From Phytohabitans maris (GTDB taxonomy: Bacteria; Actinomycetota; Actinomycetes; Mycobacteriales; Micromonosporaceae), in NCBI RefSeq assembly GCF_031085175.1, contig NZ_JAVHUY010000015.1:144400-208399 (forward strand): a DNA stretch of 64,000 nt, given 5' to 3'. Positions 1 through 7,396 of the stretch are shown piece after piece (within the stretch, counting starts at the first letter, position 1; the number at the start of each line of letters is the position of its first letter). The notes beneath the pieces were generated by a model. That model searched no databases, had not been told where the DNA came from, and saw nothing but the letters and a program-made list of their open reading frames with translations. Made by a program: the position numbers and the translations under genes.

Positions 1-166
1 CGCCCAGGCCGGCGACCGGGAGCGGCCGGCCGCGTTCCACCCGGACCTCGATACCGCCGTCGCGCAGCCGGAACCGCCACGGCTGGCTGTTGTGCATCGA
101 CGGAGCGCGGATGGCGGCCGGGAGGGCCGCCGCCAGGAGCTCGGGGGTATAGCCCGGGGTGGTCAT
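1..166 (-). CDS. Acg-like nitroreductase family protein, N-terminal fragment (runs off window)
   Basis: Reading leftward from an ATG at 166, the 55 visible residues include the motif APSMHNSQPWRF, the N-terminal signature of the Acg/Rv3131-type nitroreductase-fold proteins of actinobacteria. In that family this segment lies at the FMN pocket; some members are thought to bind flavin without clear enzymatic activity. The rest of the gene lies beyond position 1, so neither its catalytic residues nor its length can be judged. Acg homologues often sit among stress or dormancy genes, and the next gene is a PP2C phosphatase of a stress-type switch. The family call is fairly safe; the function is open. 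Confidence 0.75.
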   Translation of the reverse strand, partial: MTTPGYTPELLAAALPAAIRAPSMHNSQPWRFRLRDGGIEVRVERGRPLPVAGLG

Positions 167-241
167 CCGACAAATCTGCGGCATCGCGGCGCCGGCCGTG
201 CAGGGCCAGAGGTCCCGACCGGCCGGGACGCGCGGGACCTT

Positions 242-1462
242 TCAGGCGGCCGCGGCGGTCCGCCGGATCGCCAGCAGGGCGATGTCGTCGCCGGGGCGTT
301 CCTCGGCGAGGGCGGCCATCACCGTGTCGCAGACGACCTCGGCGGGGCCGGGCGTGACCGCCGTGCGGAGGCGCTCCAGGCCGGCGTCGATCACCTCGTC
401 GCGGCGCTCGATCAGGCCGTCGGTGTAGCAGACCAGCACCGAACCGGCCGGAAGCGCCAGGTCGGTGCTGCGGCGCCTGGCCAGCCGCCCGCCGAGCCCG
501 AGCGGGAGGTCGACCCGCGCCTCGGCCAGCACCGCCGGCCGGCCGGGGGCCGCGAGGACCGGGCGGAGGTGGCCGGCGAGCGACATCCGGACCGTCTCCC
601 GGTCCGGGGAGATCATCGCGTACAGCACGGTGGCCAGGTGGCCGGTCTCGAAGTGGTGCACCTTGCGGTCGAGCAGGCTGAGCGCCTCGGCCGGGTCGTC
701 GCAGACCAGGCTGTACGCCCGGAGCGCGCTGCGCAGCCGCCCCATCACGACCGCCGAGCGCAGCCCGTGCCCGGAGACGTCGCCGATCACGACGCCGAGC
801 CAGCCGCTGGGCAGGGTGAAGACGTCGTACCAGTCGCCGCCGACGCCGGCGTCGTGGCCGGGTATGTAGCGGGCGGCGATCTCCACGCCGGCCGTCTCGG
901 GCAGGCGGGTCGGCAGCAGGCTGCGCTGCAGCGCGAGCGCGGCGGTGCGGTCGATGCTGCTGGCCCGCGCCTGGGAGGCGGCGCTGGCCCGGTCGGCGGC
1001 GACCTGGAGCAGCCGTACGTCGTCCGCGGTGAACCGGCTGGGCTCGAGGGAGCCGACGTGCAGTACGCCGATCACCTCGCCGGCCGCGAACACCGGCACG
1101 CCCAGCAGCGACCGGATGCCGGCCGCCGGCAGCAGCGGGTTGGCCACGTCGTCGGGGCGGACGTCGGCGAGCCGTACCGGCTGCTTCTCGGCGGCGACCC
1201 GGCCGGCGAACCCGTGCCCCACGGACAGCCGGAAGCCGTCCCGGACCTCCTGCCCCAGCCCTTTCGCCGCGGTCGCCACCAGCTGCTGGGCGTGCGGGTC
1301 GAGCAGCAGGAGCGCGGCGGTGTCGGCACGCAGCACGTCGCGCACCCGGTCGAGCAGCTCGTCCAGCATCTCGTCCGGGTCGAGCTGGGACAGGGAGGTG
1401 TCGGTGAGCGCCTCGATGCGGCGCAGCCGCTCGTCGCTCCCCGCACCCGACCCGTCGATCAC
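242..1462 (-). CDS. GAF domain - PP2C (SpoIIE/RsbU-type) serine phosphatase
   Basis: A 406-residue protein if the GTG at 1462 is used. The first 180 residues or so are a GAF sensor domain (GHGFAGRVAAEKQPVRLAD, LLGVPVFAAGEVIGVLHVGS). The remainder is a PP2C/SpoIIE phosphatase with the metal-binding pieces GGDWYDVF, IGDVSGHG and, near the end, TDGLIERRD and RPGDDIALL. Enzymes of this type dephosphorylate an anti-anti-sigma factor. The gene is divergent from an RsbW-like ATPase at 1614, so the two probably belong to one partner-switching circuit, although no STAS antagonist is visible here. The open frame extends to 2110 but the extra residues are low-complexity antisense of the neighbour. The start is moderately sure, with only a weak ribosome site. 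Confidence 0.88.
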   Translation of the reverse strand: MIDGSGAGSDERLRRIEALTDTSLSQLDPDEMLDELLDRVRDVLRADTAALLLLDPHAQQLVATAAKGLGQEVRDGFRLSVGHGFAGRVAAEKQPVRLADVRPDDVANPLLPAAGIRSLLGVPVFAAGEVIGVLHVGSLEPSRFTADDVRLLQVAADRASAASQARASSIDRTAALALQRSLLPTRLPETAGVEIAARYIPGHDAGVGGDWYDVFTLPSGWLGVVIGDVSGHGLRSAVVMGRLRSALRAYSLVCDDPAEALSLLDRKVHHFETGHLATVLYAMISPDRETVRMSLAGHLRPVLAAPGRPAVLAEARVDLPLGLGGRLARRRSTDLALPAGSVLVCYTDGLIERRDEVIDAGLERLRTAVTPGPAEVVCDTVMAALAEERPGDDIALLAIRRTAAAA

Positions 1463-1564
1463 GGCAGAAGCGTAGTACCGGGGCCGGGTGTGCACACCAC
1501 CGGTCACAAAAGGGCGGGTTTGGTTTCGTGGGGCTGGGTACATTCCAGCGTGCAGTGATCCGCG

Positions 1565-1600
1565 TCGTGGTGAACGGACCGCGGGGTCGTGGTGAACGGA
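1565..1600. promoter_or_regulatory. 14-bp direct repeat in the divergent phosphatase/kinase promoter region
   Basis: TCGTGGTGAACGGA occurs at 1565-1578 and again at 1587-1600, a period of 22 bp or two helical turns. It lies just upstream of the GTG start at 1614 and between divergent genes. A regulator-binding site is a reasonable guess; a small duplication without function is possible. Confidence 0.35.
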
Positions 1601-1613
1601 CGGCGGGAAGGGA

Positions 1614-2057
1614 GTGGACGCTGTGGTCGGGCGCTCGGCAGACCGCCGTCTCGCCCCCGACGTGCGGCCACTGCTCCACGTCGCGGTCGTCCCCGGGCGG
1701 CTGCCGGCCCTGCGCCTGCAGGTGGAGGCGATCGCGCGCGACCGCGGCATGTCCCCGGACCGGGCCAGCGACTGGGTCACCGCGGTCAACGAGCTGATGG
1801 CGAACGTCGTCCGGCACGGCGGCGGCACCGGTGACCTGCGCATCTGGCTGGAAGGCGACCTGTTCTGCGAGATCCGGGACCACGGTCCCGGCTTCATCGC
1901 CGAGCCGTACGTCGACCGCAGCGACCGCCCCGCCCCCTCCGGCGACGGCGGCATGGGGCTGTGGATCGCCCGGCAGATGAGCGACGGCATGGAGATCGAC
2001 AGCGGTCCCTCCGGCACCGTGGTCCGGATCCGCACCCGGATGGACGCCGGCGCATAA
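1614..2057 (+). CDS. RsbW-like anti-sigma / serine kinase (HATPase_c_2)
   Basis: A 147-residue stand-alone GHKL ATPase domain. The N box is NELMANVVRHG, the G1 box RDHGPGF and the G2 box GGMGLWIARQ, in the spacing of RsbW/SpoIIAB kinases. Such proteins bind a sigma factor or phosphorylate a STAS antagonist. The GTG at 1614 follows GGGAAGGGA at a normal distance. Its divergent neighbour is a PP2C phosphatase, the enzyme that reverses this kinase in stress-response modules. Actinobacteria carry many orphan copies, so the target cannot be named. Confidence 0.85.
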   Translation: MDAVVGRSADRRLAPDVRPLLHVAVVPGRLPALRLQVEAIARDRGMSPDRASDWVTAVNELMANVVRHGGGTGDLRIWLEGDLFCEIRDHGPGFIAEPYVDRSDRPAPSGDGGMGLWIARQMSDGMEIDSGPSGTVVRIRTRMDAGA

Positions 2058-2138
2058 GTCCGGGCGTACCGGGCAAGCAATTCCCATGGCAGTGGTCGTC
2101 GTCGGCACATCGCCGTACCCGACTTCTAGGGGGAACCA

Positions 2139-2660
2139 GTGCAGGCACGCATACGAGTCCTCGGACACGCGGTACACCCCATGCTGGTGGTGTTTCCGCT
2201 CGCGCTCTTCGTCACCGGCACCATCTTCGACCTGATCCACCTGGCCAGCGACAACGGCACGTTCGCCGAGGTCGGCTTCTGGATGATCTCGGCCGGCATC
2301 ATCGGCGCGGTGCTCGCCGCGCTCACCGGGTTCGCCGACTGGACCAAGATCCCGTCCGGTACCCGCGCCAAGCGCGTGGGGCGCGTCCACGCCGCGCTCA
2401 ACTCGGTCATGCTCGTGCTCTTCGCCATCTCCTGGCTGGTCCGGGTGGACAACACGAACCACGCGGCCAGCGCCGGCGCGTTCACGCTCGAGGTGATCGC
2501 GGTCGCGGTCGGCGGCGGCGCGGCCTGGCTCGGCGGCGAGCTCGTCGACCGGCTCGGCATCGGCGTGCACGAGGGCGCCAACCCGGACGCCCCCAGCTCC
2601 CTGGCGGGCGCCGGCGCGACGCGCGGCGCGACCGGGAGGCCGCGTGCCTCTCACCCGTGA
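2139..2660 (+). CDS. DUF2231 integral membrane protein
   Basis: A 173-residue protein with four hydrophobic helices, beginning from a GTG preceded by AGGGGGAA. It starts with the DUF2231 hallmark GHAVHPMLVVFPLALF and continues with TGFADWTKIP and RVGRVHAALN. The conserved histidines in the first and third helices suggest haem or metal binding in the family, but no function is established. The C-terminal tail of about 35 residues is polar and Ala/Gly-rich. It follows the anti-sigma gene on the same strand with an 80-bp gap, so it may or may not be co-transcribed. Confidence 0.85.
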   Translation: MQARIRVLGHAVHPMLVVFPLALFVTGTIFDLIHLASDNGTFAEVGFWMISAGIIGAVLAALTGFADWTKIPSGTRAKRVGRVHAALNSVMLVLFAISWLVRVDNTNHAASAGAFTLEVIAVAVGGGAAWLGGELVDRLGIGVHEGANPDAPSSLAGAGATRGATGRPRASHP

Positions 2661-2765
2661 CCGCGCGGACTCCGCCGTGGACCGCCGGGCCGGCCGCCAC
2701 CGGTAGTGACCGGGGCCACACCCGGCGGCCGGTCGGGCCGGCGCGGGCGGGGTGATGATGGGCAG

Positions 2766-3251
2766 ATGACGATCTACGAGATCCCGGTCCGCTCCCTGGC
2801 CGGGGAGCCGGCCTCGCTCGCCGACTACCGGGGCCGCGCGCTGCTCATCGTGAACGTCGCCTCCAAGTGCGGCCTCACCCCGCAGTACGCCGCCCTGGAA
2901 CGGCTGCACGAGACCTACGCCGGGCGCGGGTTCAGCGTGCTCGGCGTGCCCTGCAACCAGTTCGGCGGCCAGGAGCCGGGCACCGCCGAGGAGATCGCGG
3001 AGTTCTGCTCCACCACGTACGGGGTGACCTTCCCGCTGCTGGAGAAGACCGAGGTGAACGGCCCCGGCCGGCACCCGCTCTACGGCCTGCTGACCGCCGT
3101 GCCGGACGCCGAGGGCGAGGCCGGCGACATCCAGTGGAACTTCGAGAAGTTTCTCGTCTCGCCCGGCGGCGAGGTCGTGCGCCGCTTCCGCCCGGGCACC
3201 ACGCCCGACGACCCGGAGCTGGTCAAGGTCGTGGAGTCCGAGCTCCCGTAG
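2766..3251 (+). CDS. Glutathione peroxidase family (probably thioredoxin-dependent) peroxidase
   Basis: 161 residues, the normal size for bacterial Gpx/BtuE proteins, with start ATG 2766. The peroxidatic cysteine is Cys35 in ASKCGLTPQY. The catalytic partners are in the NQFGGQEPG block (Gln69) and the WNFEKFLV block (Trp, Asn). Cys81 in EFCSTTYG sits where thioredoxin-dependent Gpx enzymes have their resolving cysteine. Actinobacteria use mycothiol and thioredoxin rather than glutathione, so peroxide reduction at the expense of thioredoxin is likely. It is followed by a strong hairpin at 3265. Confidence 0.93.
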   Translation: MTIYEIPVRSLAGEPASLADYRGRALLIVNVASKCGLTPQYAALERLHETYAGRGFSVLGVPCNQFGGQEPGTAEEIAEFCSTTYGVTFPLLEKTEVNGPGRHPLYGLLTAVPDAEGEAGDIQWNFEKFLVSPGGEVVRRFRPGTTPDDPELVKVVESELP

Positions 3252-3264
3252 ACGCCGACGCGCC

Positions 3265-3292
3265 CCGGCCGGCGGGTACGGCCGCCGGCCGG
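3265..3292. terminator. Bidirectional hairpin between convergent genes
   Basis: The perfect 11-bp stem CCGGCCGGCGG (3265-3275) pairs with 3282-3292 around a 6-nt loop. It lies between the stop of the peroxidase (3251) and the stop of the convergent lipoprotein gene (3309). It has no T tract, as is usual for actinobacterial terminators. Confidence 0.7.
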
Positions 3293-3308
3293 TGCGCACC
3301 CCCGATGG

Positions 3309-4277
3309 TCAGTACGAGGAGTTGGATCCGCCGGAGGAGGTCGACTCCTTCTTCGCCTTGCCGCCCCCGGCGGTGATCGCGAACCACTGGTCCTTCACCC
3401 CGTGCCCGGCGATCTGGCCGAGGCTCAGGTCCTTGTGGAAGTAGTACAGCGGCCAGCCCTTGAGCGTGAGCTGCTTGCTGCCGTCCGGCCGGGTGACGAC
3501 GCCGACCAGGTCCTCGTCGATCCCGTCGCCGACCTGCACGCCGTTCGGGGCGAGCACGGGCTGCCAGGTCTTGAGGCAGTCGCCGACGCACGCGGTACGC
3601 GGCGGGTTGTTGTCGTCCTTCTCGAACCGGTAGATCGTGCGCCCCTTCGCGTTCACCACGATGGCAGGGGCGAGGCCGTCGACCTCGGCGACCCGCAGCA
3701 CCTGCGGCTTCTTGGCCGGCGCCGGCTCGTCGGAGATCTTCTCCGCGCGGCCGCCCGACGGTGAGATCGCGAACCACGCGCCGCCGGTGCCGTGCCCCGC
3801 CGTCTGGCCGAGGCTGAGGTCCTTGTGGAAGTAGTACATCGGCCAGCCGTTGAGCGTGAGCTGCAGGTTGCCGTCCGGGCGCTCGACGCTGCCGACCAGG
3901 TCCTCCTCGATGCCCGCGTCCACCTCGACGCCGTTCGGGGCGAGCACCGGCTGCCAGGTCTTCAGGCACTCCTCCACGCACGTGGTGGTCGGCGGGTCGT
4001 TCGAGTCGCGGTCGAAGCGGTAGATCGTGCGGCCCTTGCCGTTGACCAGCAGCGGGTCGAAGCCGTCGAGCTGGGCGATCTTCAGCACCTGCGGCGTACC
4101 CGTGGCCGGCGGCGCCTCGGCCCCCGCGGCGGCACCCGACTCGGGCGAGGCGGCCGGCGTGGGCTCGGCGGGGGCCTGGAAGACCGGCTCGGCCTTCGGC
4201 GCGGACAGGGCGCAGGCGGAGAGGCTGGCGGCGGCGAGCGCACCGCCGAGCGCGGCGAGGAAGCGGTGGGTTCTCAT
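3309..4277 (-). CDS. Secreted lipoprotein with two COG4315 repeats
   Basis: 322 residues. An N-terminal signal peptide ends in the lipobox LSAC, so the protein should be a membrane-anchored lipoprotein. After an Ala/Pro-rich linker come two homologous units of about 110 residues. Both contain GRTIYRF, CLKTWQPVLAPNGV, DEDLVG or EEDLVG, LTLNGWP or LTLKGWP, and YYFHKDLSLGQ. This is the secreted-repeat lipoprotein family (COG4315), of unknown role. Each unit has a conserved Cys pair (TCVEECLK and ACVGDCLK) that could form a disulfide. A tail of Lys, Ser and Gly follows. Divergent from the DUF1996 gene. Confidence 0.85.
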   Translation of the reverse strand: MRTHRFLAALGGALAAASLSACALSAPKAEPVFQAPAEPTPAASPESGAAAGAEAPPATGTPQVLKIAQLDGFDPLLVNGKGRTIYRFDRDSNDPPTTTCVEECLKTWQPVLAPNGVEVDAGIEEDLVGSVERPDGNLQLTLNGWPMYYFHKDLSLGQTAGHGTGGAWFAISPSGGRAEKISDEPAPAKKPQVLRVAEVDGLAPAIVVNAKGRTIYRFEKDDNNPPRTACVGDCLKTWQPVLAPNGVQVGDGIDEDLVGVVTRPDGSKQLTLKGWPLYYFHKDLSLGQIAGHGVKDQWFAITAGGGKAKKESTSSGGSNSSY

Positions 4278-4440
4278 TGGACTGTCTCCTCAGCGAGATA
4301 CGACGGCATTGCGGTCGATCGCCGCGCCTGGCATAGTCAGCAGGAGCGACTGGGATTGTGTGCTGCGGCGTTGTGAGATGGCAGGAGCGCAGCGGCATTT
4401 CCCGGGCACAGCTCATTTCGGTGAGGCTGTCGCCGGGGCG

Positions 4441-5406
4441 GTGATTCAGTTGGTCGGCTCCAATACGACCGGTGGAGCCACGTGGTTCACCCGCTTTTCC
4501 TCCGGCCGTTTCTTCTTGCTGATCGTCGGTGTGGAGCTGGCGCTCGCGGCGGCGGCCATCTCCGTTCCACTGTGGACTTCCGCGCCGCCGCGCGCCGGGT
4601 ACGTGGAGATCTCGGCGGTGCCGCCCGCGCCGGCGGACCCGGCGACCCGGGCGTACACGTGGTCCTGCGGGCGCAACGAGGAGGGCCACCGCAATACGGC
4701 CAACCTCGTGGTCGTGCCGGGCGTGCCCGGCCCGCCGCACCACGTCCACGAGTACGTGGGCAACCTTTCGACCGATGTGGACTCCACCGACGCCAGCCTC
4801 GCCGCGGCGACCACGAGCTGCCCCAACGGCGACCTGTCCACGTACTACTGGCCGGTGCTGCGCACCGGGGCGCGGGCGGGGGAGAGCCGGCACGGCGAGA
4901 TCGTGGGGCCGGTGGCGGTGACGCTCACCGCGTACGGCAACCCGGTCTCCCCGGTCGTCGCGATGCCGCCGCTGCTGCGCGGCACGGTCGGCGACGCCAA
5001 CACCGCCACCACGCCGATCGGGCAGGCCACCCGCTCCTGGACCTGCTCGGGTACGCCGGAGCGGCGCACCGACCGCTACCCGCTCTGCCCGCCCGGCGAC
5101 CGGGTGGTGCGGGTCTTCGACTTCCCGAGCTGCTGGGACGGGCGCCGGGCCGACAGCCTCAACCACCGCGCCCACCTGACGTTCCCGGCGGCGAACGGGT
5201 CGTGCCCGGCCGCCACGTTCGCCGTACCCCGGCTGCGGCTCACCGTGGAGTACCCGCGGCCGGACGGTGACCGGTTCGCGATCGACGCGTTCCCGCCGCA
5301 GCGCAACGCCCCGCAGACCGACCACGCGTTCTTCGTCAACCTCATGCCCGAGCAGCTCATGGCCCGGGTGGTGGGCTGCCTCAACACCGGCGCGGAATGC
5401 GCGTGA
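4441..5406 (+). CDS. DUF1996 secreted or membrane-anchored protein
   Basis: About 321 residues from the GTG at 4441; an ATG at 4378 in the same frame would add 21 residues. One hydrophobic helix near the N-terminus (FFLLIVGVELALAAAA) is either an uncleaved anchor or a signal peptide. The extracellular part carries DUF1996 hallmarks: WSCGRNEEGH, the His-rich PPHHVHEYVG, the FPSCWDG block, and a late histidine in TDHAFFVNL. The family includes many cell-surface proteins of fungi and actinobacteria with no assigned activity. It ends 60 bp upstream of the sigma factor gene. Confidence 0.75.
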   Translation: MIQLVGSNTTGGATWFTRFSSGRFFLLIVGVELALAAAAISVPLWTSAPPRAGYVEISAVPPAPADPATRAYTWSCGRNEEGHRNTANLVVVPGVPGPPHHVHEYVGNLSTDVDSTDASLAAATTSCPNGDLSTYYWPVLRTGARAGESRHGEIVGPVAVTLTAYGNPVSPVVAMPPLLRGTVGDANTATTPIGQATRSWTCSGTPERRTDRYPLCPPGDRVVRVFDFPSCWDGRRADSLNHRAHLTFPAANGSCPAATFAVPRLRLTVEYPRPDGDRFAIDAFPPQRNAPQTDHAFFVNLMPEQLMARVVGCLNTGAECA

Positions 5407-5466
5407 ACCGGAGTGCCGCGGGATCCGTAGTGGTGATGACTCTCCGACTGAAGGGCGGGACGGCGG

Positions 5467-6006
5467 ATGGCGAGGCGACGGCCACCGACTTCCAGCGACG
5501 AGGCGCTGGTCCGGTCGCTCTACGAGCAACACGGTGCGGCTATCCTCGCGTACGTCACCCGCATCACCGGTGACCGCGCGCTGGCGGAGGACGTGCTCCA
5601 GGAGACCCTCATCCGGGCATGGCGGCACGCCGAGACCCTGTCCGAGCAGACCGGCTCGATCCGGGGCTGGATGTTCACCGTCGCCCGCAACGTCATGACC
5701 GACCGGGCCCGCGCCCGGGCGATCCGGCCCATCGAGGTCGCCGAGACCGCCTCCACCGGCCCGGTGGAGCGGGACCACGCGGACCGCGTGGTCGACTCGA
5801 TGGTGGCCCTGGAGGCGCTGGAGCATCTCTCCGAAGAGCACCGCCGCGTCCTCGTGGAGATCTACTTCCAGGGACGTAGCGTCGCCGAGACCGCCGAGCA
5901 CCTCGGCATCCCGGCCGGAACGGTTAAGTCCCGTTCCCACAACGCGTTGAAGAACCTGCGACAGCTGCTGGTCGGGCGCTCCGCCGCCCTGAAAGGGGCG
6001 GCATGA
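5467..6006 (+). CDS. ECF RNA polymerase sigma factor
   Basis: 179 residues with the two ECF domains. Region 2 (LVRSLYEQHGAAILAYVTRI, DRALAEDVLQETLIRAWRH, RGWMFTVARNVMTDRARA) is followed by region 4 (ALEHLSEEHRRVLVEIYF, SVAETAEHLGIPAGTVKSRSHNALKNLR). It recognises minus-35 and minus-10 elements and should be held inactive by the product of the next gene, whose start overlaps its stop by four bases (ATGA). The pairing resembles mycobacterial SigK/SigL-RskA systems. The regulon is not visible from here. Confidence 0.95.
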   Translation: MARRRPPTSSDEALVRSLYEQHGAAILAYVTRITGDRALAEDVLQETLIRAWRHAETLSEQTGSIRGWMFTVARNVMTDRARARAIRPIEVAETASTGPVERDHADRVVDSMVALEALEHLSEEHRRVLVEIYFQGRSVAETAEHLGIPAGTVKSRSHNALKNLRQLLVGRSAALKGAA

Positions 6007-6716
6007 TGAGTGCCGAGGCGCATGACGCGCAGATGCTCGGCGCCTACGTCCTGGAGACGCTGGACCCCGACGAGCGGCGTGGTGTCGATGCCCACCTGGC
6101 CGAGTGCGAGATCTGCCGGGCCGAAGTGGTGGAGCTTGAGGCGGTGAAGGACGTGCTCGAGGACATCCCGCCGGAGGCTCTGCTGCACGGCCCGCCCGAC
6201 GCCGACCTGGTGCTGCAGCGCGCGCTGCGCCAGGTCCGCGAGGAGGTCGCCGGCGCCACCCGCCGCCGCTGGGTGCCGGCCGTGGCCGCCGCCGCCGTGC
6301 TGCTGGCCGGCGTGCTGGGCGCCGGCGTCGCGCTGGGCCGCGGCACCGCGCCGGAGCAGGTGGCGCAGGTGCCGCCGACCGCGGCGCCGACCGCCTCGCC
6401 CCTGCCGCCCGGCACCCGCGTGGGCAGCACGGTGGATGCGTCGACCGGCGTCCGGATGACCGCCCGCGTGGCACCGGCGGCCGGCTGGGTCCGGCTCAAC
6501 GCCGCGGTCACCGGCATCCCCGCCGGCGAAAACTGCCGCCTGATCGTGGTCGGCAGGGGCGGCGAGCGGGAGATCGCGGGCGGCTGGATCGTCTCCGAGC
6601 AGGGCGAGCAGAACGGCACCAACCTGGACGGCAGCGCCGCGGTCCCGGTCGACGACGTGGCCGCGATCGAGGTCCAGAACACCGCCGGCAAGACGTTCGT
6701 GCGGCTGGACCTCTGA
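6003..6716 (+). CDS. RskA-like membrane anti-sigma factor with zinc-finger domain
   Basis: 237 residues. The N-terminal anti-sigma domain has the H-x3-C-x2-C motif His31, Cys35, Cys38 (HLAECEIC) of zinc-binding anti-sigma proteins. It is followed by one transmembrane helix near residues 95-115 (VPAVAAAAVLLAGVLGAGVALG) and an extracytoplasmic domain of the RskA C-terminal type, with MTARVAPAAGWVRLNA and IEVQNTAGKTFVRLDL. Overlap with the sigma gene shows translational coupling. Signal-driven proteolysis of the outer domain probably releases the sigma factor, by analogy with RskA. ATG ATG occurs in tandem at the start. Confidence 0.92.
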   Translation: MMSAEAHDAQMLGAYVLETLDPDERRGVDAHLAECEICRAEVVELEAVKDVLEDIPPEALLHGPPDADLVLQRALRQVREEVAGATRRRWVPAVAAAAVLLAGVLGAGVALGRGTAPEQVAQVPPTAAPTASPLPPGTRVGSTVDASTGVRMTARVAPAAGWVRLNAAVTGIPAGENCRLIVVGRGGEREIAGGWIVSEQGEQNGTNLDGSAAVPVDDVAAIEVQNTAGKTFVRLDL

Positions 6717-6730
6717 GGCCCGGGGGGTGA

Positions 6731-6778
6731 ATCGAAGCTCCTCGCACGCCGTTCCACCGACGTGCGGGGAGCTTCGAT
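6731..6778. terminator. Bidirectional terminator hairpin
   Basis: An 18-bp stem (ATCGAAGCTCCTCGCACG at 6731-6748 against 6761-6778, with one G.T pair) closes a 12-nt loop between the convergent anti-sigma gene and the VOC gene, whose stop codon begins at the edge of the stem. The lower part of the stem is shared with the hairpin at 42637. Confidence 0.85.
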
Positions 6779-7155
6779 CACGCGGGCTCGGTCCAGAGGC
6801 AGAAGGGGTGGCCGGCCGGGTCGAGGTGGACCCGGACGTCCGCCTGCGGCTGGAAGCCGGCCAGCGTCGCGCCGCAGGCCGCCGCGTGCGCGCAGCCGGC
6901 CGCCAGGTCGTCGACGTGGATGTCGAGGTGGAGCATCATCTGCTGGTCGCCGGGGCCGTGCGGCCACACCGGCGGCTCGTAGCCGGCCTCGGTCTGAAAC
7001 GACAGCCCGGTCCCGCCGCCCGGCGGGACCAGCCGGACCCAGTCCGGCTCGTCCTGCTCGCGGCGCCAGCCCAGCAGCCGCTCGTAGAAGGCGGCGAGGC
7101 TCCGCGCGTCCGGGGCGCCGAGCACGACCCCGGAGATCTCCATCGGTGGGCTCAT
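6778..7155 (-). CDS. VOC (glyoxalase/bleomycin-resistance) superfamily protein
   Basis: 125 residues with two beta-alpha-beta-beta-beta units: SGVVLGAPDARSLAAFYERLLGW at the start, and LHLDIHVDDLAAG, GATLAGFQP and LDPAGHPFCLW in the second half. This is the common actinobacterial glyoxalase-like family. Substrates are unknown; members include antibiotic-binding proteins and dioxygenases. It is transcribed toward the sigma/anti-sigma pair and shares the terminator with it. Confidence 0.85.
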   Translation of the reverse strand: MSPPMEISGVVLGAPDARSLAAFYERLLGWRREQDEPDWVRLVPPGGGTGLSFQTEAGYEPPVWPHGPGDQQMMLHLDIHVDDLAAGCAHAAACGATLAGFQPQADVRVHLDPAGHPFCLWTEPA

Positions 7156-7396
7156 GCCGCGACCCTAGAACGGACCACCGACACCTCCGGTGCCGTACCC
7201 GAGGAGCCGGCCCGGGTGCGGACCGCGAGGGGGTAACGGGACATGGCCAGACATCGACCGGGGCGTGCGGTCTCCAAATCTTGGTACACGGGCCGGAGCG
7301 CGCTCGCCACTCACGGTCACCGATTCTTAGTTAAAACTTTCCTCTCGGTAACGTTCCACCGAACGGACGTGGCAATGGGCCGTTCGGCTCAGCAGG

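Noticed and set aside
3223..6474. Very long reverse-strand open frame (1083 codons)
   Set aside because: Antisense of the DUF1996, sigma and anti-sigma genes; composed of Arg/Ala/Pro low-complexity typical of the shadow frame in GC-rich DNA, without domains.
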